Shown piece after piece: positions 1 to 5,618 of a DNA stretch of 7,907 nucleotides. How positions within the stretch are numbered: position 1 is the first letter of the stretch; each line of letters opens with the position of its first letter. The stretch comes from Natronohydrobacter sp. (GTDB lineage Bacteria; Pseudomonadota; Alphaproteobacteria; Rhodobacterales; Rhodobacteraceae), in assembly GCA_007117255.1 (NCBI GenBank), contig SKGU01000220.1:1-7907 (forward strand). The letters run 5' to 3'. Both the position numbers and the translations under genes were made by a program. The notes beneath the pieces are model-generated. The model did not search any database. It saw only the letters and a program-made list of their open reading frames with translations, and had not been told where the DNA came from.

Positions 1-2004
1 CACATCTGACGGATGGTTCAGACGGCGGCTTTCGATCTGGGACACATGAACCAGACCATCGCGCTTGCCGAAGAAGTTCACGAAAGCACCGAAATCGACC
101 AGCTTGACGACCTTGCCAGTGTAGATCTTGCCAACTTCCGGTTCTGCCACGATCGAATAGATCATGTCATACGCCTTCTTGATGGCTTCCTGATCATTGG
201 ATGCGATCTTGATGATACCATCATCGTTGATGTCGACCTTCGCGCCCGACACTTCGACAATCTCACGGATAACCTTGCCGCCCGTGCCGATCACTTCGCG
301 GATTTTATCCGTCGGCACCTGCATGGTTTCGATCTTGGGCGCATACTGGCTGAAGCCCTGCGGCGCGGTCAGCGCCTGTGCCATTTCACCCATGATGTGC
401 ATGCGTGCGTCTTTGGCCTGCGCCAAAGCCTGCTCCATGATCTCGAAGGTGATGCCAGCGACCTTGATGTCCATCTGCAGCGAGGTGATGCCCTCTGCGG
501 TGCCCGCAACCTTGAAATCCATATCGCCGAGGTGATCCTCGTCGCCCAAGATATCGGTCAGAACAGCGAATTTGCCATCGTCTTCAAGGATCAGGCCCAT
601 CGCCACACCTGCAACCGGTGCTTTCAACGGCACGCCTGCATCCATCATCGACAGCGACCCGCCACACACCGTGGCCATCGAGGACGAGCCGTTGGATTCC
701 GTGATCTCGGACACCAGACGGATGGTGTAAGGGAAATCGGTCGCGGCAGGCAGAACGGCCTGAAGCGCACGCCATGCCAGTTTGCCGTGACCCACTTCGC
801 GCCGACCCGGAGGGCCGAAACGCCCGACTTCGCCCACCGAATAGGGAGGGAAGTTATAGTGCAGCAGGAAGCTTTGCTTGCTGGTTCCGGTCAGTGCGTC
901 AATGAACTGCTCGTCATCGCCGGTGCCCAGCGTGGTCACGCACAACGCCTGTGTTTCGCCACGGGTGAACAGGCTTGAACCATGTGTGCGCGGCAAGAGG
1001 CCAGTTTCAGCGACGATCTGGCGCACGGTCTTGGTGTCACGCCCGTCTACACGCGGCTCGCCATTGATGATCGCACCGCGCAGGATCGACGATTCCAGCT
1101 TCTTCAGTGCAGAGCCAAGGTTGGCATCAGCCAGTTGATCCTCGGTCAGTGCAGCCTTGATCGCATCGCGCGCTGCTGAAATGGCTGCGACGCGCTCCTG
1201 CTTGTCACGCAGACCGAAGGCCGCGCGCATCTGCGCTTCACCAGCGGCTTTCACCGCAGCATAGAGTTCCGAATAATCCGGCGGGGTGAAGTCGAACGGC
1301 TCTTTCGCGGCTTCCTCGGCCAGATCAATGATCAGGTCGATTACTGGCTGAAGGCTGTCATGGGCGAATTTCACTGCACCCAGCATCTCTGCTTCGGTCA
1401 GCTCATAGGCTTCTGATTCCACCATCATCACGGCATCTTTGGTGCCCGCGACGACCAGATCCAGACGCTGCTCCGGGTTCTCGCGCAGCTTTTCCATGTC
1501 CTGACATTCGGGGTTCAGCACATAGTTGCCATCGACGAACCCGACACGCGCTGCAGCAATCGGCCCCATGAATGGCGCACCCGACAAAGTCAGTGCCGCA
1601 GAAGCTGCGATCATCGCGACCACATCAGGCTCGTTTACCAGATCGTGGCTCAGCACAGTGCAGATTACCAGAACTTCGTTCTTGAACCCTTCGACGAAAA
1701 GCGGACGGATCGGACGGTCGATCAGGCGCGAGGTCAGCGTTTCCTTGTCGGAAGGGCGCGCTTCGCGCTTCAGGAACCCGCCGGGCACTTTACCGGCAGC
1801 ATAATACTTCTCGACGTAATGCACGGTCAGCGGGAAAAAATCCTGCCCCGGCTTGGCTTCCTTGGCGAAGGTCACATTGGCCATGACGCTTGTTTCGCCC
1901 AGCGTGGCAATGACCGAGCCGTCAGCCTGACGGGCAACCTTGCCTGTTTCCAGTGTCAGCGTTTCTTCGCCCCACTGGATGGATTTCTTGGTGATGTTGA
2001 ACAT
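1..2004 (-). CDS. pnp: Polynucleotide phosphorylase (PNPase), 3' end cut by the window edge
   Basis: PNPase is a trimeric 3'-to-5' phosphorolytic exoribonuclease that releases nucleoside diphosphates from RNA. It acts in the cytoplasm, often with RNase E in the degradosome. The frame is open from the ATG at 2004 to the window edge, giving 668 codons of an expected 700-715. The first RNase PH domain (about residues 1-145) contains PGGFLKREARPS and SRLIDRPIRPLF. An all-helical linker follows. The second RNase PH domain (about 315-540) has RREVGHG (H406), the phosphate-binding serines S440-S442 in ESNGSSSMAT, and the catalytic set D490, D496 and K498 in GDEDHLGDMDFKVAG. These match E. coli D486, D492 and K494 with a constant offset. 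A KH domain carries GTGG at 573-576. The S1 domain starts near 621 (TGKVVKLVDFGAFVNFFGKR) and is cut before its end. An SD-like GAGGA lies 10 bases before the start. The gene upstream is ahcY, separated by a terminator, so pnp probably has its own promoter. Identification is very secure; the missing end is due only to the window. Confidence 0.98.
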   Translation of the reverse strand, partial: MFNITKKSIQWGEETLTLETGKVARQADGSVIATLGETSVMANVTFAKEAKPGQDFFPLTVHYVEKYYAAGKVPGGFLKREARPSDKETLTSRLIDRPIRPLFVEGFKNEVLVICTVLSHDLVNEPDVVAMIAASAALTLSGAPFMGPIAAARVGFVDGNYVLNPECQDMEKLRENPEQRLDLVVAGTKDAVMMVESEAYELTEAEMLGAVKFAHDSLQPVIDLIIDLAEEAAKEPFDFTPPDYSELYAAVKAAGEAQMRAAFGLRDKQERVAAISAARDAIKAALTEDQLADANLGSALKKLESSILRGAIINGEPRVDGRDTKTVRQIVAETGLLPRTHGSSLFTRGETQALCVTTLGTGDDEQFIDALTGTSKQSFLLHYNFPPYSVGEVGRFGPPGRREVGHGKLAWRALQAVLPAATDFPYTIRLVSEITESNGSSSMATVCGGSLSMMDAGVPLKAPVAGVAMGLILEDDGKFAVLTDILGDEDHLGDMDFKVAGTAEGITSLQMDIKVAGITFEIMEQALAQAKDARMHIMGEMAQALTAPQGFSQYAPKIETMQVPTDKIREVIGTGGKVIREIVEVSGAKVDINDDGIIKIASNDQEAIKKAYDMIYSIVAEPEVGKIYTGKVVKLVDFGAFVNFFGKRDGLVHVSQIESRRLNHPSDV

Positions 2005-2014
2005 ATCTCACGTA

Positions 2015-2020
2015 TCCTCA
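2015..2020 (-). promoter_or_regulatory. Ribosome binding site of pnp
   Basis: Read on the minus strand, TGAGGA lies with its last base 10 nucleotides before the ATG at 2004. It matches the anti-Shine-Dalgarno core GAGGA and supports that ATG, which also gives the family-typical N-terminus MFNITKKSIQWG. Confidence 0.7.
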
Positions 2021-2028
2021 AAGAAAGC

Positions 2029-2075
2029 GCCAGCCCTCTGGCCTTTCCGATTTGCATGGTGGCCCCATTGCCACC
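2029..2075 (-). promoter_or_regulatory. Two small hairpins in the presumed pnp leader
   Basis: Two perfect inverted repeats lie between the candidate pnp promoter and its ribosome binding site. The first is GGTGGC/GCCACC at 2058-2063 and 2070-2075 (6 bp stem, 6-base loop). The second is GCCAG/CTGGC at 2029-2033 and 2038-2042 (5 bp stem, 4-base loop). In E. coli the pnp leader folds into a stem that RNase III cuts, and PNPase then represses its own translation. Whether these shorter stems do the same here is an inference; the stems themselves are visible in the sequence. Neither is followed by a T tract on the minus strand, so they do not look like terminators. Confidence 0.4.
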
Positions 2076-2080
2076 GACCC

Positions 2081-2109
2081 CGATATCTTGTGCATCACGC
2101 CGGGGTCAA
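2081..2109 (-). promoter_or_regulatory. Weak candidate sigma-70-type promoter for pnp
   Basis: On the minus strand TTGACC (2109-2104) is followed after 17 bases by ATATCG (2086-2081). The -35 matches five of six consensus bases. The -10 is poor, although a one-base shift gives GATATC. Transcription would start near 2075, leaving a leader of about 70 bases. The main argument is location: a terminator ends ahcY just upstream, so some promoter should lie between 2155 and 2004. Confidence 0.3.
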
Positions 2110-2124
2110 AGCGTCACGTCTCAG

Positions 2125-2138
2125 ATGGCCGGGGCCAT
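2125..2138. repeat. Inverted repeat upstream of the candidate pnp promoter
   Basis: ATGGCC and GGCCAT are separated by two bases, making a 14-base near-palindrome. It lies between the ahcY terminator and the putative -35 element of pnp. No T tract follows on either strand, so it is not an obvious terminator. An operator or an incidental GC-rich palindrome are both possible. Confidence 0.35.
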
Positions 2139-2155
2139 ACAGGAAAACAGCGCAT

Positions 2156-2187
2156 AAGAAAAGCGGGAAAGCCTTGGGCCCTCCCGC
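2156..2187 (-). terminator. Rho-independent terminator of ahcY
   Basis: On the minus strand GCGGGAGGGCC (2187-2177) pairs with GGCTTTCCCGC (2173-2163) across a CAA loop. This gives an 11 bp stem, counting two G-U wobbles in the RNA. It is followed at once by TTTTCTT (2162-2156). The stem begins 28 bases after the ahcY stop. On the plus strand the two wobble positions become A-C mismatches and no T tract follows, so the element should act only on minus-strand transcripts, separating ahcY from pnp. Confidence 0.8.
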
Positions 2188-2214
2188 GTGTCATGGTGCA
2201 TTTGGTCAAGCGGA

Positions 2215-3603
2215 TCAGTAGCGGTAATGCTCTGGCTTGAAGGGGCCATCAGTCGTCACCCCGATATAAGCAGCCTGCTCTGGCTTCAGTTCTGTCAGCT
2301 TCACACCGATACGTCCAAGATGCAGACGCGCGACTTTCTCATCCAGATGCTTTGGCAGAATGTAGACGCCCGGCGCATATTCCTCGCCCTTGGACCATAG
2401 CTCGATCTGCGCCAGCACCTGATTGGTAAAGCTCGCCGACATCACGAAGGACGGGTGGCCGGTTGCGTTGCCAAGGTTCAGCAGACGCCCCTGGCTCAGC
2501 AGGATCATGCGATTGCCCGAAGGCATCTCAACCATGTCCACCTGGTCCTTGATGTTGGTCCATTTATGGTTTTTCAGCGCGGCCACCTGAATTTCATTGT
2601 CGAAATGGCCGATATTGCCGACAATAGCCATATCCTTCATCTCGCGCATATGCTCGATACGGATCACATCCTTGTTGCCGGTGGTGGTGACAAAGATATC
2701 AGCGGTCTTGACCACATCTTCCAGTGTCGTGACCTCGAACCCGTCCATCGCGGCCTGAAGCGCGCAGATCGGGTCAATCTCGGTCACGATCACGCGCGCG
2801 CCTGCGCCTTTCAGGCTCGCGGCAGAGCCTTTGCCGACATCGCCATAGCCACAGACCACGGCAACCTTGCCCGCCATCATTGTATCAGTCGCGCGGCGGA
2901 TGCCATCAACCAGCGACTCCTTGCAGCCATATTTATTGTCGAATTTCGACTTGGTTACAGAGTCATTGACGTTGATCGCGGGGAAGGGAAGCTGGCCATT
3001 CTTGTGCAACTCGTAAAGCCGATGCACACCTGTCGTCGTTTCCTCCGAGACACCCTTGATCGCGTCGCGCGTTCTTGTGAACCAGCCGGGGCTTTCGGCC
3101 ATGCGCTTCTTGATCTGCGCCTTGATGACCTCTTCTTCCTCGGATTGCGGGACGGGGATGATATCTTCACCCGCCTCGGCACGCGCGCCCAGCAACACAT
3201 ACAGCGTGGCATCGCCACCATCGTCGAGGATCATGTTCGCGCCATCAGCGAACAGGAAAGACTTGTCGAGATAATCCCAATGCTCGGTCAAGGTCTGCCC
3301 CTTGATGGCGAAAACAGGTGTGCCGCCCTCTGCGATCGCTGCCGCTGCATGATCCTGTGTGGAATAGATGTTGCATGACGCCCAGCGCACATCGGCACCA
3401 AGAGCCGTCAAGGTCTCGATCAGAACTGCGGTCTGGATGGTCATGTGCAGACTGCCCACGATCCGCGCACCTTTCAGGGGCTGGCTTGCGCCATATTCCT
3501 CGCGCAACGCCATCAGACCGGGCATTTCCGTCTCGGCGATGGCAATTTCCTTGCGGCCAAATTCGGCCAGCGCGATATCCTTGATGATGTAATCACCTGC
3601 CAT
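2215..3603 (-). CDS. ahcY: S-adenosylhomocysteinase (AdoHcy hydrolase)
   Basis: This cytoplasmic NAD-dependent enzyme reversibly splits S-adenosylhomocysteine into adenosine and homocysteine. It removes the product that inhibits methyltransferases and keeps the activated-methyl cycle running. The protein has 462 residues, normal for alphaproteobacteria. Residues known from the human enzyme are present: H53 in SLHMTIQTAVLIETL, C77, DDGGD at 127-131, K218 and D222 in NDSVTKSKFDN, C227, and H333 in GNIGHFD. The NAD-binding glycine motif GYGDVGKG is at 252-259. The C-terminal FKPEHYRY supplies K456 and Y460, which reach the NAD site of the neighbouring subunit. An acidic and charged stretch around 141-185 (with SEEEEV) is the insertion of bacterial forms, absent from the shorter mammalian enzyme. 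I chose the ATG at 3603 because the protein then begins MAGDYIIKDIALAEFG, as in relatives, with AAGGGA 10 bases upstream. The in-frame ATG at 3651 would add 16 unlikely residues and lies on the candidate promoter. A terminator follows the TGA stop. No riboswitch fits in the short leader. Confidence 0.98.
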   Translation of the reverse strand: MAGDYIIKDIALAEFGRKEIAIAETEMPGLMALREEYGASQPLKGARIVGSLHMTIQTAVLIETLTALGADVRWASCNIYSTQDHAAAAIAEGGTPVFAIKGQTLTEHWDYLDKSFLFADGANMILDDGGDATLYVLLGARAEAGEDIIPVPQSEEEEVIKAQIKKRMAESPGWFTRTRDAIKGVSEETTTGVHRLYELHKNGQLPFPAINVNDSVTKSKFDNKYGCKESLVDGIRRATDTMMAGKVAVVCGYGDVGKGSAASLKGAGARVIVTEIDPICALQAAMDGFEVTTLEDVVKTADIFVTTTGNKDVIRIEHMREMKDMAIVGNIGHFDNEIQVAALKNHKWTNIKDQVDMVEMPSGNRMILLSQGRLLNLGNATGHPSFVMSASFTNQVLAQIELWSKGEEYAPGVYILPKHLDEKVARLHLGRIGVKLTELKPEQAAYIGVTTDGPFKPEHYRY

Positions 3604-3613
3604 CTGATTGGTG

Positions 3614-3619
3614 TCCCTT
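3614..3619 (-). promoter_or_regulatory. Ribosome binding site deciding the ahcY start
   Basis: AAGGGA on the minus strand ends 10 bases before the ATG at 3603. No comparable site precedes the alternative in-frame ATG at 3651, so this supports the shorter, family-typical protein. Confidence 0.6.
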
Positions 3620-3641
3620 ACTGTGGCTTTTGCTGCGGTGC

Positions 3642-3670
3642 GACATAGCACTGGGGGGGCAGACAGGCAA
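3642..3670 (-). promoter_or_regulatory. Candidate ahcY promoter with a C7 run in its spacer
   Basis: On the minus strand TTGCCT (3670-3665) and TATGTC (3647-3642) are 17 bases apart. The -10 is preceded by TGC, giving an extended -10 of the TGnTATGTC type. Transcription would start near 3635, with a leader of about 32 bases. The spacer contains seven consecutive C residues (G at 3653-3659 on the plus strand). Each hexamer matches consensus only partly, so the call rests on spacing, the extended -10 and position. Confidence 0.4.
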
Positions 3671-3758
3671 GTTTGAGCAATGTCACACTTCTTTGCTGCT
3701 TACATGGAACCTTGTAGCCGTCTTTGCGGTTGTAGCATTAAGCGCGATCTGCGAGAAT

Positions 3759-3786
3759 TTGAGCATGCTGGCCAAAGGACTATCAG
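3759..3786 (+). promoter_or_regulatory. Candidate promoter for tamA-tamB
   Basis: TTGAGC (3759-3764) and TATCAG (3781-3786) are 16 bases apart, each matching four of six sigma-70 consensus bases. Transcription would begin about 20 bases before the GTG at 3813, just ahead of the ribosome binding site. If correct, the in-frame ATG at 3765 lies inside the promoter and cannot be the start. Several other weak hexamer pairs occur in the same region. Confidence 0.3.
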
Positions 3787-3801
3787 TGCCGAACCGATTT
3801 C

Positions 3802-3806
3802 AGGAG
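3802..3806 (+). promoter_or_regulatory. Ribosome binding site deciding the tamA GTG start
   Basis: AGGAG lies six bases before the GTG at 3813, an ideal spacing. The in-frame ATG codons at 3630 and 3765 have no comparable site. Starting at GTG leaves a clean signal peptide at the very N-terminus, which the longer versions would bury. Confidence 0.75.
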
Positions 3807-3812
3807 CAGAGC

Positions 3813-5618
3813 GTGAGTTTCAGCACGAGTTTCCGTGCCGCCTTGGCAGTGGCCGGAGCCATAGCACTGGCTCCCGCGCAAGTATCTGCTTTCGACGATC
3901 TGAATTTTCAATTTCAGGGAAATGACAGCACGCTTGAAACCGCCTTGCGACGTGCATCACTTCTGAGGACGGCACGTTCCGAAGGCATATCTGACCCGTT
4001 TGAAGTTTTCACCATCGCGCGCGCTGAATACGGCCAGCTGATCGGGATATTTTATGAGGCGGGGTACTACGCACCAACTATTTCTGTGCGCATTGACGGG
4101 CGCGAGGCCGCCGATATCTCGCCGCTGTCGCCACCACAAACCATAAATCAGGTCGAGATCACCACCGCCCCCGGCCCGGCCTTCGTATTTGGTCGCACAG
4201 CATTAGGCCCTGTGGCCGATGGCAGCAGCCTGCCGGGTGACTTTGCCGAAGGTCGCACTGCGCGCAGCACAGTTATCCGTGATGCAACATCCGAGGCAAT
4301 AGATGGGTGGCGCGATCAGGGCCATGCAAAGGCTGAACCCGTAGATCAGCAGATCACGGCCCGTCATCCAGGCAATGTGCTGGACGTCGCAGTCCAGATC
4401 GCACCTGGCCCACGCCTGCGCTTCGGACAATTACGCCCAGATGGGCAGGTCCGCACGCGGCCCAATCGCATCGTCAAGATCGCGGGCCTGCCCACGGGCG
4501 AAGTGTATTCCCCACGCGAAATGCAGCGCGCCGCCGAACGGCTGCGGCGTACGGGCACGTTTTCATCCGTTGCGCTGCGCGATGCGGAAACCCCAAATCC
4601 AGATGGCACGCTGGATGTGAATGCAGCACTTGTCGAAGCACCGCTGCGGCGGATCGGTGCGGGTGCGGAATATGATACTGAAGCAGGCGTCAAGCTAAGC
4701 GCGTTCTGGCTTCACCGAAATCTTCTGGGCGGGGCTGAACGCTTCCGTGTAGAAGGCATGGTTGGCGGGATCGGAGCGCGCAGCGGCAAGCTGGACTACA
4801 AGCTGCAGCTCGATTTCTCGCGCCCTGCCACTTTGACGCCGGATACCACGCTGAACCTTGGTGCTCTGATCGAGACCGAAAACGAATCTGATTTCGAAGC
4901 AAAACGCCTGCGTCTGAATGTGGACCTTGAACATCGCTACAGCGACGAGTTGACGTTCAGCGGCGGGCTTGGCCTGCTGTTGGAACGGGCCGATTTCGGC
5001 CCTGGTTTTACGATCCAGCGCGACTACAAACTGCTGCTTTTGCCGCTCTCGTTGACATGGGATCGGCGCGACAGTGAGCGCAACCCCACCCGCGGCTTTT
5101 ACCTGCAGGGCGATCTCACCCCGTTTCTGGGGATGCAAGGGTCTGACAGTGGTGCGCGCCTCTATGCTGATGCCCGCGCCTATCGCGGCTTTGGCGAAGA
5201 GAGCGGCGTCGTTCTGGCAGGCCGTGCGCAGATCGGGGCGGTCTTTGGTGCGCGATTGGACCGCACCCCCCGCGATTTGCTGTTCTATTCCGGCGGCGGC
5301 GGGTCTGTGCGCGGGCAACCTTTCAGATCGCTTGGCGTGACATCCGGCGGGGTGCGTTCGGGCGGCATGGGATTCGCTGCCCTGTCAACCGAATTGCGCG
5401 TTCGCGCAACCGAGACAATCGGCCTCGCGGCATTTGCAGATGCGGGCTATGTCTCGGAAGGGGCATTTTCGGGACAGTCCGACTGGCATGCAGGGGCGGG
5501 CGTAGGGTTGCGCTATGACACCCCGATTGGCCCCTTGCGGCTGGATGTGGGCTACCCGGTCGCAGGCACGACAGGCCGGGGCTTTCAACTTTATCTGGGC
5601 ATCGGGCACGCGTTTTGA
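3813..5618 (+). CDS. tamA: TamA-type Omp85-family outer-membrane protein (autotransporter assembly complex)
   Basis: This is the outer-membrane half of the translocation and assembly module. It is a BamA-related barrel that works with TamB on the insertion of some outer-membrane proteins and on envelope homeostasis. The 601-residue product is close to E. coli TamA (577). Residues 1-26 form a Sec signal peptide with a likely cut after PAQVSA. Residues about 30-275 form the periplasmic POTRA region, probably three units; the last, around 200-275, is clearest (alternating helix and strand with YSPREMQRAAERLRRTGTF). The rest is the 16-strand-type barrel, with WDRRDSERNPTRGFYLQGD near 416-434. The loop-6 signature SVRGQPF has its arginine at 500. 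The protein ends in LGIGHAF, an aromatic C-terminal strand typical of barrel substrates of BamA. GTG is chosen for its ribosome binding site and signal peptide; the same frame is open upstream to an ATG at 3630. tamB overlaps the stop codon. BamA itself is unlikely: it is longer and has five POTRA domains. Confidence 0.92.
   Translation: MSFSTSFRAALAVAGAIALAPAQVSAFDDLNFQFQGNDSTLETALRRASLLRTARSEGISDPFEVFTIARAEYGQLIGIFYEAGYYAPTISVRIDGREAADISPLSPPQTINQVEITTAPGPAFVFGRTALGPVADGSSLPGDFAEGRTARSTVIRDATSEAIDGWRDQGHAKAEPVDQQITARHPGNVLDVAVQIAPGPRLRFGQLRPDGQVRTRPNRIVKIAGLPTGEVYSPREMQRAAERLRRTGTFSSVALRDAETPNPDGTLDVNAALVEAPLRRIGAGAEYDTEAGVKLSAFWLHRNLLGGAERFRVEGMVGGIGARSGKLDYKLQLDFSRPATLTPDTTLNLGALIETENESDFEAKRLRLNVDLEHRYSDELTFSGGLGLLLERADFGPGFTIQRDYKLLLLPLSLTWDRRDSERNPTRGFYLQGDLTPFLGMQGSDSGARLYADARAYRGFGEESGVVLAGRAQIGAVFGARLDRTPRDLLFYSGGGGSVRGQPFRSLGVTSGGVRSGGMGFAALSTELRVRATETIGLAAFADAGYVSEGAFSGQSDWHAGAGVGLRYDTPIGPLRLDVGYPVAGTTGRGFQLYLGIGHAF

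Noticed and set aside
13..978. A 321-codon open frame on the plus strand opposite pnp
   Set aside because: It lies antisense to strongly conserved PNPase sequence, is rich in H, R and D as expected for the complement of a high-GC gene, and resembles no family I recognise.
1645..2157. A 170-codon plus-strand frame covering the start of pnp and the intergenic region
   Set aside because: Most of it is the complement of the PNPase N-terminus, and the intergenic part is better explained by the terminator and leader structures.
2455..3378. A 307-codon open frame on the plus strand opposite ahcY
   Set aside because: It is entirely antisense to a clear S-adenosylhomocysteinase and has the histidine- and arginine-rich composition of a shadow frame.
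3604..3640. A possible SAH or SAM-SAH riboswitch upstream of ahcY
   Set aside because: The predicted leader is only about 32 bases and I see no pseudoknot-like pairing or conserved core; a covariance search would be needed to reopen this.
4695..5318. A 207-codon open frame on the minus strand inside tamA
   Set aside because: It is antisense to the TamA barrel, which has recognisable Omp85 motifs; its own product has no visible domain.
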